Shown here in pieces: positions 44,361 through 52,801 of a stretch of DNA of 64,000 nt; the stretch's first letter is position 1, and each line of letters opens with the position of its first letter. Under the pieces are notes generated by a model, which saw nothing but the letters and a program-made list of their open reading frames with translations, was not told where the DNA came from and ran no database searches. Source of the stretch: Micromonospora haikouensis (GTDB lineage: Bacteria; Actinomycetota; Actinomycetes; Mycobacteriales; Micromonosporaceae); contig NZ_FMCW01000008.1 of NCBI RefSeq assembly GCF_900091595.1, positions 1 to 64,000 on the forward strand, given 5' to 3'. Position numbers and translations under genes: made by a program.

Positions 44361-47181
44361 GCTCCGCATCCGAGGCAAGCTCGCCCTGCTGGTGATCGTC
44401 CCGCTGCTCAGCATGGTCGGGCTCGCCGTGCCGATCGTCCTCGACCGGGTCGCCACCGCCGGGCGGGCGGCGGACACCGCCGAGGCCGTCCGGGTGGCCA
44501 GCCGGGTCGGCAGCCTCGTCCAGGACCTCCAGCAGGAGCGGCTGCTCTCCGTCGGTCTGCTGCTCGGCCGGGCCTCCCGCACCGAGGTGATCCAGAAGTC
44601 GGCCACCGTGGACGACCGGGTCGCCGACATCCGCGCCGAGCTGGGCGGCCAGCTCACCGACCGGGTCCGGCTCGCCCTCGACCAGGTACGGGGGCTCGCC
44701 GACGTACGCGCCGCCGTGCTCGCCGGCCGGGCCACCCCGGCCCGGGTCATGGAGGCCTTCGGCCCGCTCGCCGTGGAGCTGATCGACTCGCTGCGGCTGA
44801 CCTGGAAGGTGGACACCACCACCCCCGTCGGTCAGCAGGTGCTGGCCCTGGACGGGCTGCTGCGCGCCGACGAGAGCCTGGGCGCGTGCGCCACGCTGAT
44901 CGTCCTGGTCAGGGCGACCAGCGACCCGAAGACCGTCGCCAGCTACATCGCCTGCATGGCCGCGCTGAGCGTGGACACCGACCGGTTCCGCAGCCTGGTC
45001 ACCCCCGAGCAGTTGGAGCTGGCCCTGCTGGACGACGCGGCGGTGGCCGCCCGGACCAGCCCGACGTTCATCGTCGACAGCGAGAAGGACCCCGTCGCCG
45101 CCGTCGCCACGGTGCCCCTGGACACGCTCTTCCCCTCCGTCCAGTCGATGATCACCCTCGGCCAGTTCGTGGAGAAGAAGATCGCCGCGGACGTCACCAC
45201 GCAGGTGCGCGCGGAGGAACGGCGGGCGCTCGTCGCCGCCTGGGTGGTCGGCGTCACGGCGGCCCTGGTCATGCTCCTCGTGGTGCTGCTCAGCATGGCG
45301 GTGGCCCGGTTGGTCGCCCGCCCGCTGACCCGCCTCACCCGCTCCGCCGAACGGGTCGCCCGGGCCGCCGAGGCGGAGCTGGTGCGGGTCGCCGACGACG
45401 AGAGCGAGAACGTCCCGCCGATCCGCCTCGACCCGGTCGACGTCCGGGGCCGCGACGAGATCGGTGACCTGGCCCGCGCGTTCGAGCGCGTGCAGCACAC
45501 CGCCGCCCGGCTGGTGGAGCGGCAGGTCGCCGGCCGGCGCAACGTGGCGCAGATGTTCGGGCACGTCGGGCGTCGTACGCAGAACCTGGTGGGCCGGCAG
45601 ATCGCGCTGATCGACCGGCTGGAGCAGCAGGAGACCGACCCCGGGCGGCTGGAGCACCTCTACCGGCTGGACCACGTCTCCAGCCGGCTGCGCCGCAACG
45701 CGGGCAGCCTCGTGGTGCTCTCCGGCTCGACCGGTGCCGACGGGCACGTGGCCCCGGTGCCGCTGACCGACGTGGTCCGGCTCGCGCTCGGCGAGATCGA
45801 GGACTACACCCGGGTCGACGTGCAGGTCCCGGCCGGGGTGTCGGCGGCACCGTCCACCGTGGGTGACCTGGTGCTGGCGCTGGCCGAGCTGATGGAGAAC
45901 GCCACCGTCTTCTCCCCGCCGCACACCCGGGTGGTGGTGACGGCCGAGCCGACCGGGCACGGCATGCGGTTGTCCGTGGTTGACCGCGGCATCGGCATGA
46001 CCGAGGAGCGACTGGCCGAGGAGAACGCCCGGCTCACCCGCCGGGAGCGGCTCGACCTCGCCCCGACCGAGGTGCTCGGCCTCTTCGTGGTGGGCCGGCT
46101 CGCCCGCCGGCACGGGTGGACGGTGGACCTCGCCCCGACCACCGGCGGCGGGGTCACCGCCCGGCTGGAGGTCCCGTCGGCGCTGCTGGTCGTGCCGCAC
46201 GCCGGCCAGGCCGTGGCCCCGGCGGCCGGGCCGGCCGCGCCGGACCGGCCGGGCGCGTCCGGCCGCCCGCAGCCGACCGGTTCCGGCCGGCCGCTGGCCG
46301 TCGCCGCCACCCCCCACCCCGGGCCGGCCGGCAAGCCGGTGGACGGGGCCGTGGCGCTCGGCGTGGCCCTCGGCGTGGACCGCGAGCTGCTCACCCGCGC
46401 CACCCGGTCGATGGAGTCGGGCGACTCCTGGAACGCCTTCGGGGCGGTCGCGGAGCCGCCGGCCGCCCCGACCGGGCGCGCAGGCGCCCCCACCCTGGAC
46501 GCCCCGCCGACCGTCGGCGGCACCCCGGTCGCGCCCGGCGCCGCCGCTCCCCCGGCGGCCCCCGGCACCGTCCGGTCGTCCCGTGCCGCCGGTCCGGTCG
46601 GCGGGGCCGGCGGCACACCGGTCCTGCCGGCCCGCTCCCGGGGCACCTCCTTCCCGACCGGGCTGCGGCCCGGATCCGCGCCGCAGCCCGGCGAGGCGGC
46701 GCGGGGCGCGTCCGGCATCCGCCAGCGGGTGCCCGGCGCGAGCCTGCCCCACACCAGCCCGGTCGTCGGCCCGGTGGACGCCACCACCGCCGACCCGGCC
46801 GCCGCCCGCGCGCTGGTCGAGGAGTTCGAAGCCGGGGTACGCCGGGCCGAACTGCACCCCCCGGCGACGCCCCACCCGGCGACCGCTCCGCCGGTGTCGG
46901 CCCGCCCGGCTGCTGCTCCCCCGGTTTCCGTCCGCCCGATGGCCGCTCCCCCGGCGGCTGCGGCCCCGGCGGCGGCACCCCTGCTCGCCGGCCCTCCCCG
47001 GCTGACCCGTCGGGTCCCCGGTGCCAACCTGGCCGTCCCGCCCCCCAGGCCCGCTCCCCCGTCCGACCCCGGCGATCCGGGAGAGGTGCGCGACCTGATC
47101 AACCAGTTCGAGGCGGGCGTCGCCCGCGCGCTGCGTGAAGCCCGTCCTGACCGCCGCTACGAAGAGGGATCAACACGGTGA
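44350..47181 (+). CDS. cvnA: Conservon sensor histidine-kinase-like protein (CvnA)
   Basis: This 943-aa membrane protein has an N-terminal helix (LALLVIVPLLSMVGLAVPIVL), a nitrate/nitrite-sensing-type helical domain (QDLQQERLLSVGLLLG), and a second helix near residue 305 followed by HAMP. A degenerate dimerisation helix (YRLDHVSSRLRRNAGSLVVL) precedes a HATPase (ELMENATVFSPP N box, DRGIGMTEERL G box). It ends in a Pro/Ala-rich tail of about 320 residues. In Streptomyces such proteins signal to the CvnB-C-D partners at the membrane, not to a response regulator, and none is near here. ATG 44350 lies inside the previous gene. Confidence 0.92.
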   Translation: MLARLRIRGKLALLVIVPLLSMVGLAVPIVLDRVATAGRAADTAEAVRVASRVGSLVQDLQQERLLSVGLLLGRASRTEVIQKSATVDDRVADIRAELGGQLTDRVRLALDQVRGLADVRAAVLAGRATPARVMEAFGPLAVELIDSLRLTWKVDTTTPVGQQVLALDGLLRADESLGACATLIVLVRATSDPKTVASYIACMAALSVDTDRFRSLVTPEQLELALLDDAAVAARTSPTFIVDSEKDPVAAVATVPLDTLFPSVQSMITLGQFVEKKIAADVTTQVRAEERRALVAAWVVGVTAALVMLLVVLLSMAVARLVARPLTRLTRSAERVARAAEAELVRVADDESENVPPIRLDPVDVRGRDEIGDLARAFERVQHTAARLVERQVAGRRNVAQMFGHVGRRTQNLVGRQIALIDRLEQQETDPGRLEHLYRLDHVSSRLRRNAGSLVVLSGSTGADGHVAPVPLTDVVRLALGEIEDYTRVDVQVPAGVSAAPSTVGDLVLALAELMENATVFSPPHTRVVVTAEPTGHGMRLSVVDRGIGMTEERLAEENARLTRRERLDLAPTEVLGLFVVGRLARRHGWTVDLAPTTGGGVTARLEVPSALLVVPHAGQAVAPAAGPAAPDRPGASGRPQPTGSGRPLAVAATPHPGPAGKPVDGAVALGVALGVDRELLTRATRSMESGDSWNAFGAVAEPPAAPTGRAGAPTLDAPPTVGGTPVAPGAAAPPAAPGTVRSSRAAGPVGGAGGTPVLPARSRGTSFPTGLRPGSAPQPGEAARGASGIRQRVPGASLPHTSPVVGPVDATTADPAAARALVEEFEAGVRRAELHPPATPHPATAPPVSARPAAAPPVSVRPMAAPPAAAAPAAAPLLAGPPRLTRRVPGANLAVPPPRPAPPSDPGDPGEVRDLINQFEAGVARALREARPDRRYEEGSTR

Positions 47182-47642
47182 CCAGCCCGTACCTGCACGA
47201 GAACGTCGAGCACCAGCACCCCACCGACCTCAGCCCCGAGGCCCGCACGTTCAACTGGCTGCTGGACTCGTTCACGTCCAGCACCGCCGGCGTGATGGAG
47301 GCGATCGCGGTCTCCTCCGACGGGCTGCTGATGGCCATGTCGGCGATCAAGGACCGGGCCAACGCCGAGCGCCTCGCCGCCGTGGTCTCCGGCATGACGA
47401 GCCTCGCCGGCGGCGCGGCGAGCTGGTACGCCCTCGGCGGCCTGAACCGGGTCATCGTCGACATGGCCGACGGCTACCTGCTGATCAGCTCGATCAGCGC
47501 CGGCTCGGTGCTCGGGGTGGTGGCCGACCGGTCGGCGAACCTCGGCACCGTGGCGTACGAGATGACCCTCTTCGCCGGGCGGGCCGGCAGCGCCCTCACC
47601 CCACGACTGATCGCCGAGCTGAAGAACGCCGTCCAGCAGTGA
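47178..47642 (+). CDS. cvnB: Roadblock/LC7-domain protein (CvnB)
   Basis: This 154-aa cytosolic protein has the Roadblock/LC7 fold: FNWLLDSFTSSTAGVMEAIAVSSDGLLMAMS, GGLNRVIVDMADGYLLISSIS and AGSVLGVVADRSANLGTVAYEM. In conservons it acts with the small GTPase-like CvnD, like GTPase-activating or scaffold partners. GTG 47178 overlaps the cvnA stop by 4 bp (GTGA), which indicates translational coupling. Confidence 0.96.
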   Translation: MTSPYLHENVEHQHPTDLSPEARTFNWLLDSFTSSTAGVMEAIAVSSDGLLMAMSAIKDRANAERLAAVVSGMTSLAGGAASWYALGGLNRVIVDMADGYLLISSISAGSVLGVVADRSANLGTVAYEMTLFAGRAGSALTPRLIAELKNAVQQ

Positions 47643-48313
47643 GCCCGGAGGTCGCCGGCACCGGGCCGGATCCGGAACCCGTCGTCCGGATCCGGCCCTA
47701 CCTGCGGGCGCAGACCCCGGTCGACGGCGGGCCGGGCGGGTCGGCGGGCCTGCCGGGCGGCCCCGGGTATCCCGGCGGCCCGGGCGGCGCTTCCGGGTTC
47801 CCCGACGGCGCTACCGGCTTCCCCGGTGCCGACGCCGGCTTCCCGGGCGGCGGCCCCGGCTACCCGGGCGGCGGCCCCGGCTTCCCGGGCGGCCCTGGCG
47901 ACGGCCCGCCCAGCGGTCCGGCGAGCGACCTGCCCGGCCGGCTGGACGCTCCCGATCCGCACCTGCCGGCCGGGCCACGCCCGTTCGTGCTCACCGCCGG
48001 CAGGGTGGCCGGGGTGGACCCGGCGATCAGCCTGGAGACCCAGGTGACCGCCCGGCCCGGTCCCGGCCACCGGGGGGCGGGGCCGGTCTCCCGGCTCTCC
48101 CCCGAACTCCAGGCGATCATCGCGCTCTGCGGAGAACCGATCTCCGTGGCGGAGATCTCGGCCCGGACCCGGCTGCACTTCGGCGTCACCCGGATCCTGG
48201 TCGGTGACCTCCGGGCCGCCGGCCACCTCGACGTGCACGTCAGCACCGCCAACGACGCCCTTGACCCCGACATCATCCTGCGAGTGATTGATGGACTCCG
48301 TGCGATCTCCTGA
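47639..48313 (+). CDS. cvnC: DUF742 protein (CvnC) with a collagen-like insertion
   Basis: This 224-aa protein begins VVRIRPYLRAQT and ends with the DUF742 winged-helix core: LSPELQAIIALCGEPISVAEISARTRLHFGVTRILVGDL. Between these lies an unusual Gly/Pro-rich stretch of about 60 residues with GYPGG, GFPGG and GGPG repeats, resembling a short collagen-like linker, where typical CvnC proteins (about 120-140 aa) have a short loop. GTG 47639 overlaps the cvnB stop by 4 bp. Confidence 0.93.
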   Translation: MSPEVAGTGPDPEPVVRIRPYLRAQTPVDGGPGGSAGLPGGPGYPGGPGGASGFPDGATGFPGADAGFPGGGPGYPGGGPGFPGGPGDGPPSGPASDLPGRLDAPDPHLPAGPRPFVLTAGRVAGVDPAISLETQVTARPGPGHRGAGPVSRLSPELQAIIALCGEPISVAEISARTRLHFGVTRILVGDLRAAGHLDVHVSTANDALDPDIILRVIDGLRAIS

Positions 48314-49040
48314 ATGGCCGCCGGCCCCGCTGAGCGGGCTCTCCGCCAACAGCGCCGCCGCCCGCTACGGCACCCCGGCGGGTGCCACGCCGGCCACCGG
48401 ACGCGCCGCCCCGCCGACCACCCCGGCACCGCCCGCCGGGCTGCGGCACGGCACGCCGAACGCCGGCCCGGGCCGGTCCGCGCCCCCGATCCCGGTCAAG
48501 ATCCTGGTCGCGGGCGGCTTCGGCGTGGGCAAGACCACCACGGTCGGGGCCATCTCGGAGATCGCGCCGCTGACCACCGAGGCGGAGATGACCAGCGCCG
48601 GGATCGGCATCGACGACCCCGGCGCGCGGTCGGGCAAGACCACCACCACGGTGGCGATGGACTTCGGCTCCGTGACGATCGACCGCAGCCTCAAGCTCTA
48701 CCTCTTCGGTACGCCGGGCCAGAACCGCTTCGGCTTCATGTGGGACGACCTGGCCCGGGGGGCGCTCGGCGCGCTGGTGGTGGTGGACAGCTCGCGGCTG
48801 GACGACTGCTATCCGGCGATCGACTTCTTCGAGCGGGCCGGGCTGCCGTTCGTCGTCGGGGTGAACGCCTTCGACGGCCGGCTGGCCGTGGACCTCCCCT
48901 CGATCCGGTGGGCCCTGGCCATCTCCGACCAGGTCCCCCTGGTGCAGTTCGACGCCCGGGACCGGCTCTCGGTGCGGGACGCCCTGCTGGTCGTCCTGGA
49001 CCGGGCGCTGGACCGGGCCACCCGGGACAGGAGGGACTGA
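48291..49040 (+). CDS. cvnD: Conservon ATP/GTP-binding protein (CvnD)
   Basis: This 249-aa protein is a small GTPase-like P-loop protein. It has the G1 loop VAGGFGVGKTTTVGAI near residue 77, the G3-like motif LFGTPGQNRFGFMWDDL and the G4-like VNAFDGRL (normally NKFD), after a Pro/Ala-rich head of about 65 residues. It is the effector switch of the conservon. ATG 48291 lies 23 nt inside cvnC, so it is coupled to it. A TTG one codon upstream is possible. Confidence 0.94.
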   Translation: MDSVRSPEWPPAPLSGLSANSAAARYGTPAGATPATGRAAPPTTPAPPAGLRHGTPNAGPGRSAPPIPVKILVAGGFGVGKTTTVGAISEIAPLTTEAEMTSAGIGIDDPGARSGKTTTTVAMDFGSVTIDRSLKLYLFGTPGQNRFGFMWDDLARGALGALVVVDSSRLDDCYPAIDFFERAGLPFVVGVNAFDGRLAVDLPSIRWALAISDQVPLVQFDARDRLSVRDALLVVLDRALDRATRDRRD

Positions 49041-49079
49041 ACCGGCCTGGTTCGGTCCACACGCGGAAGGGGTGGCGAC

Positions 49080-49814
49080 ATGAGAGGTGATCTCGACGAG
49101 ACACTGGCCCGGCTCGCCCGACGTGAGGAGGCGCTCCGCCGCCGGGGCGCCGACCCGGGCGACGAGCCCGGCCGGGAGCCGGCGGCTCCGACCGTCCCGG
49201 CGCAGGCCGCGGGCCACCCGGTCGGCTGGGGCGAGCCGGCCGCACGGGCCGAGGCGCGACAGGATCCCACCCCGGCCGTACGGGTCGACGCCGGAGCGGG
49301 ACCCGACGCGGGGACGGGAGACGCCGCCGCCCCGGCCACCCGTCCCCGGCTGGTGGGCGACGTCGGCCAGGACCCGGCGGACGCCCTGCCCCGCCGGACG
49401 GGCGGCGTACCGGCCCTGCCCGCAGCGCCGGCCCTCACCCACCCGGCCCTCGCTCAACCGGCCCTCGCCCAACCGGCCCTCGCCCAACCGGCCGGCGTCG
49501 CCGGGCGGGACCCGGTCGACGAGGTGGCCGAGGCGGTCGCCCGGGTGGTGGCGGCGCACCCCGGCATGACGGTCGCGCTGCGCGTGGAGCACGACGGGCA
49601 GGCGTACCCGCTGCGGGTCGGCTGGTCGAACGGGCGGGTGACCGTCGGCGCGGAGGCCGCGACCGTGCCGCCCCCGGTGTGGCCGCTGACGGTGAAGGCC
49701 GTGCCGGCGTGGCCGTCCGACGCCGACCGGCTGAAGGTGGACCCGGCGGCCCGGCTGGCGGAGCTGATCCGGCGCGACCCGTCGCTGCTCGACAGCACCG
49801 ACCCCACGCGCTGA
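49080..49814 (+). CDS. Conservon-associated protein of unknown function
   Basis: This 244-aa protein lies 39 bp after cvnD in the same direction with a good ribosome site (GGAAGGGG). It starts with a helical charged segment (DETLARLARREEALRRRG), has a low-complexity middle with LAQPA repeats from a 15-bp minisatellite, and a C-terminal domain with AVARVVAAHPGMTVALRVEHDG and YPLRVGWSNGRVTVGAEA, which looks like a small alpha/beta domain. I do not recognise a family. It is probably part of the conservon operon. Repeat copy 5 follows its stop. Confidence 0.7.
   Translation: MRGDLDETLARLARREEALRRRGADPGDEPGREPAAPTVPAQAAGHPVGWGEPAARAEARQDPTPAVRVDAGAGPDAGTGDAAAPATRPRLVGDVGQDPADALPRRTGGVPALPAAPALTHPALAQPALAQPALAQPAGVAGRDPVDEVAEAVARVVAAHPGMTVALRVEHDGQAYPLRVGWSNGRVTVGAEAATVPPPVWPLTVKAVPAWPSDADRLKVDPAARLAELIRRDPSLLDSTDPTR
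49428..49487 (+). repeat. 15-bp coding minisatellite (four units)
   Basis: CCGGCCCTCGCYCAA recurs exactly or nearly so at 49443, 49458 and 49473, with a more divergent unit at 49428 (CCGGCCCTCACCCAC). It encodes repeated LAQPA. The last units are almost identical, so the array is recent or under expansion. Confidence 0.85.
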
Positions 49815-49822
49815 CCCGGTGT

Positions 49823-49871
49823 GAGAGGGGGACCCTTCTCTACCGTAGGCGTTAACAGGGGGCCCTTCCTT
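49823..49871 (-). repeat. 49-bp palindromic intergenic repeat, copy 5
   Basis: Minus-strand copy with AAGGAAGGGCCCCCTG, GTTAACGC and a right arm AAGGGTCCCCCTCTC. It lies 8 nt after the stop of the conservon-associated gene and 17 nt before the start of the AAA ATPase gene, so it is between co-directional genes. Confidence 0.88.
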
Positions 49872-49888
49872 GCGGCTAACCTCGGGCG

Positions 49889-52186
49889 ATGGCCGCACCC
49901 GCACCCGAACTGACCCTCGTCGCCAGCCTGCGACCGGCCGCGCTGGACGGCCGGCGCGGCGTGGTGCGGCTGCACCCCGAGGTGTTGACGGCGCTCGCGC
50001 TGCGCCCCGGCGACCCGGTGCGGCTCACCGGCCGCCGGGTGACCGCCGGGATCGTCGCGCCGGCCGGGCCCGCCGCGAGCACGGCGCTGCTCTACGCCGA
50101 CGACCTGCTCCTGGGCAACCTGGGCGAACGCGACGGCGGGCAGGTCACGGTGAGCCGTGCACCGGTGGTCCCGGCCCGCCGGGTGACCCTCACCGGGTCG
50201 GTGCAGGTCACCGCCGCGGTCTCCCCCGAGATGCTCCGCCTCGCGCTGCTCGGCAAGGTCGTCACCGTCGGCGACGACGTGTCCCTGCTGCCGCAGGACG
50301 TGCTGCCGGACGCCTCGGTGCGCGCCCTCGTCGCGGCGGCCCGGCACCGCCTGTCCAGCACCGTCGGGTACGCCTGGACGAGCACCCTGCTCACCGTGGC
50401 CGCCGCCGAGCCGGGCGTCGCCGCGCTGGTCACCATGGACACCGTGGTCGGCTGGGAGCACGGGCCGGCCACCCGGGCCGGCGGCTCGGCCGGGCCCGCC
50501 CACGCCGGCGCACCCGGTCACGCCACCGGGAACGGTCCAGCGGCCGGGCCCGACGCGACGACCGGGGCGACCGGGCCCGACGGGCGGGTCCCCGACGGCG
50601 ACGACGCAGGGGCGGACGCCGCGCCCGCCGTGGACGAGCTGCCGGGGCTGCGGGCGCAGGCCCAGGAGCTGATCGAGCTGCTCGACCTCGGGTTCCACCA
50701 CCGGGAGGTGCTGGGCCGGCTGGGCACCGGCGTGTCGCTCGGGGTGCTGGTCGCCGGGCCGGCCGGGTCGGGCAAGTCCGCGCTGGTCCGGGCGGTCGCC
50801 GCCCGGGTGGGCGCCCGGGTCCGCCTGATCTGGGCACCCGAGCTGGCCGCGCTCGCCAACGACGCGGCGGCCCGGCGGCTGCGCGCCGCCGCCGACGAGG
50901 TACGCGGCGACGGCCCCGCCGTGCTGCTGGTCACCGACGTGGAGGCGCTCGCCCCGGCCGACGACGCCGGCCCGGTGGCCACGGTGTTCCGCCAGGTGCT
51001 CGCCGAGACCGTCCGGGCCGGGGTGGCCGTGGTCTGCACGACCAGCCGCCCCGAGGCCGTCGACCCGGGGCTGCGCGCCCCGGACCTGCTGTCGCTGCGG
51101 ATCACCGTGCCACTGCCCGACCAGGCGCTGCGCCGGGAGCAGCTGACCGTGCTGACCCGCCAGGTGCCGCTGGCCGAGGACGTCCGGCTGGACGAGGTCG
51201 CCGGGCGTACCCCCGGGTTCGTCGCCGCCGACCTGGCGGCGCTGGTGCGGGAGGCCGGGGTGCGGGCCGCGCTGCGGCAGAAGACGGCCGACGCGCCGAC
51301 GGTGGCGATGGCCGACTTCGCCGCCGCCCTGGAGGTGGTCCGGCCGACGACGATGGCCGGGTCCACGCTGGAGCTGGCGGACGTCACCCTCGACGACGTC
51401 GGGGACATGGTCGAGGTCAAGCAGACGCTGACGGAGTCGGTGCTGTGGCCGCTGACCTACCCGGACACGTTCGCCCGGCTGGGCGTGCAGCCGCCGCGCG
51501 GGGTGCTGCTCTACGGGCCGCCCGGCTGCGGGAAGACGTACCTGGTGACCGCGCTCGCCGGCTCGGGGCGGGCCAACGTGCTCTCGGTGAAGGGCGCGGA
51601 GCTGCTGTCGAAGTGGGTCGGCGAGAGCGAACGGGCGGTCCGGGAGCTGTTCCGCCGGGCCCGGGAGGCCGCCCCGACGCTGGTCTTCCTCGACGAGGTG
51701 GACGCGCTCGCCCCGGTACGCGGCCAGGCCAGCGACGGGGGCACCACCGACCGGGTGGTCGCCGCCCTGCTCACCGAGCTGGACGGGGTGGAGTCGCTGC
51801 GCAACGTGGTGGTGGTCGGCGCGACCAACCGTCCCGACCTGGTGGACCCGGCGCTGCTGCGCCCGGGCCGGCTGGAACGGCTGGTGTACGTGCCGCCGCC
51901 CGACGGGGACGCCCGCGCCGAGATCCTGCGCGCCGCCGCCCGCAACGTCCCGTTCGCCGACGACGTCGACCTCGCGGCGCTCGGTGCCGGGCTGGACGGC
52001 TTCTCGGCGGCGGACTGCGCGGCGCTGGTGCGGGAGGCGGCGCTCGCCGCGATGCGGGAGTCGCTGACCGCGTCGACGGTCACGGCGGGGCACGTCGAGG
52101 CGGCGCGGCAGCGGGTCCGCCCGTCGCTCGACCCGGCCCAGGTCGCCTGGCTGGCCGCGTACGCGCAGGCCCGCGACGCGCGCTGA
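49889..52186 (+). CDS. CDC48/p97-like AAA+ ATPase with degenerate first ATPase domain
   Basis: This 765-aa protein has the CDC48 layout: an N-terminal double-psi barrel-like domain (VRLHPEVLTALALRPGDPVRL), then two AAA domains. D1 has GPAGSGKSALV, but its Walker B reads VLLVTDVEALAP, so the catalytic Glu is absent. D2 has GPPGCGKTYLV, Walker B VFLDEVDALAPVRG, sensor 1 VVGATNRPD and arginine fingers RPGRLERL, so it should hydrolyse ATP. The gene encodes a probable hexameric unfoldase. The proteasome ARC/Mpa ATPase of actinobacteria is a different protein. Substrates are unknown. A spacer of about 50 low-complexity residues precedes D1. Confidence 0.92.
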   Translation: MAAPAPELTLVASLRPAALDGRRGVVRLHPEVLTALALRPGDPVRLTGRRVTAGIVAPAGPAASTALLYADDLLLGNLGERDGGQVTVSRAPVVPARRVTLTGSVQVTAAVSPEMLRLALLGKVVTVGDDVSLLPQDVLPDASVRALVAAARHRLSSTVGYAWTSTLLTVAAAEPGVAALVTMDTVVGWEHGPATRAGGSAGPAHAGAPGHATGNGPAAGPDATTGATGPDGRVPDGDDAGADAAPAVDELPGLRAQAQELIELLDLGFHHREVLGRLGTGVSLGVLVAGPAGSGKSALVRAVAARVGARVRLIWAPELAALANDAAARRLRAAADEVRGDGPAVLLVTDVEALAPADDAGPVATVFRQVLAETVRAGVAVVCTTSRPEAVDPGLRAPDLLSLRITVPLPDQALRREQLTVLTRQVPLAEDVRLDEVAGRTPGFVAADLAALVREAGVRAALRQKTADAPTVAMADFAAALEVVRPTTMAGSTLELADVTLDDVGDMVEVKQTLTESVLWPLTYPDTFARLGVQPPRGVLLYGPPGCGKTYLVTALAGSGRANVLSVKGAELLSKWVGESERAVRELFRRAREAAPTLVFLDEVDALAPVRGQASDGGTTDRVVAALLTELDGVESLRNVVVVGATNRPDLVDPALLRPGRLERLVYVPPPDGDARAEILRAAARNVPFADDVDLAALGAGLDGFSAADCAALVREAALAAMRESLTASTVTAGHVEAARQRVRPSLDPAQVAWLAAYAQARDAR

Positions 52187-52221
52187 GGCCCGCGCCCCGC
52201 CGCCGGGCGGTGCCGGGATGC

Positions 52222-52731
52222 TCAGAAGGCGGGCGGGATGGCGTCGAGGGAGATCTCGGCGCGCACGGCGTCGCCGTCCTCGATCAGCTTCGCGCCGCAC
52301 CTGCGGAGCACCGACACGGCACCGGAGTTGTCCGGGGTGGTCTCCGCCACCACGGTGTGCATCCCGGCCGCCGCCGCGAGGTCGAGCAGCTCGCGCAGGG
52401 CCACCGCGCCCACGCCCTGGCCCCGGGCCGAGCGGCCGAGCCAGATGCCCGTCTCCACCGTCCCCGGCTCGGCGCGGCGGGTCATCCGGATCATGCCCAG
52501 CACCTCGCCGCCGACGAGGACCGCGTACATGGCGGTGTGGGTGGGGCCGTCGAGGCCCGCCATGCCCGTGCGGTAGTAGTCGCGGAACGCCTCCCGCCGG
52601 GCGTGCGACCAGCCGGCCGGCGCGTCGACCGGGGGCATCACGTCGTCGGGCTCGGCCTCGGCGACGGCCACCGAGAGCAGCGGCTCCAGGTTCCGTTCGT
52701 CCACCGGCTCCAACCGGACCGTTCCCGTCAC
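52222..52731 (-). CDS. GNAT-family N-acetyltransferase
   Basis: This 169-aa protein matches RimJ/RimL-like GNATs. It has VRLEPVDERNLEPLLSVAVAE at the start, IRMTRRAEPGTVETGIWLGRSARGQGVGAVAL (motif A) and AETTPDNSGAVSVLRRCGAKL (motif B). The substrate is unknown. GTG 52731 is chosen because the longer frame upstream has no conserved sequence. It is convergent with the AAA ATPase. Confidence 0.85.
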   Translation of the reverse strand: MTGTVRLEPVDERNLEPLLSVAVAEAEPDDVMPPVDAPAGWSHARREAFRDYYRTGMAGLDGPTHTAMYAVLVGGEVLGMIRMTRRAEPGTVETGIWLGRSARGQGVGAVALRELLDLAAAAGMHTVVAETTPDNSGAVSVLRRCGAKLIEDGDAVRAEISLDAIPPAF

Positions 52732-52801
52732 GTGCCGAAGTCTGCCGTCCCGCACCCGCCCGAGTCCACCCTTTGGCCTCCCTCGACCGGTCCGGCAGCA
52801 G

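Noticed and set aside
43128..49814. The 43-50 kb cassette as an anti-phage defence system
   Set aside because: The gene content and order (sensor kinase-like, Roadblock, DUF742, GTPase-like) match conservons, which are signalling modules. No nuclease or toxin effector is present.
49454..52300. A 948-aa open frame on the minus strand opposite the AAA ATPase, and a similar 1053-aa frame on the plus strand (49870-53031)
   Set aside because: Both are shadows caused by very high GC. Their translations are Arg/Gly/Pro/His-rich with no recognisable domain, and the AAA frame has clear conserved motifs.
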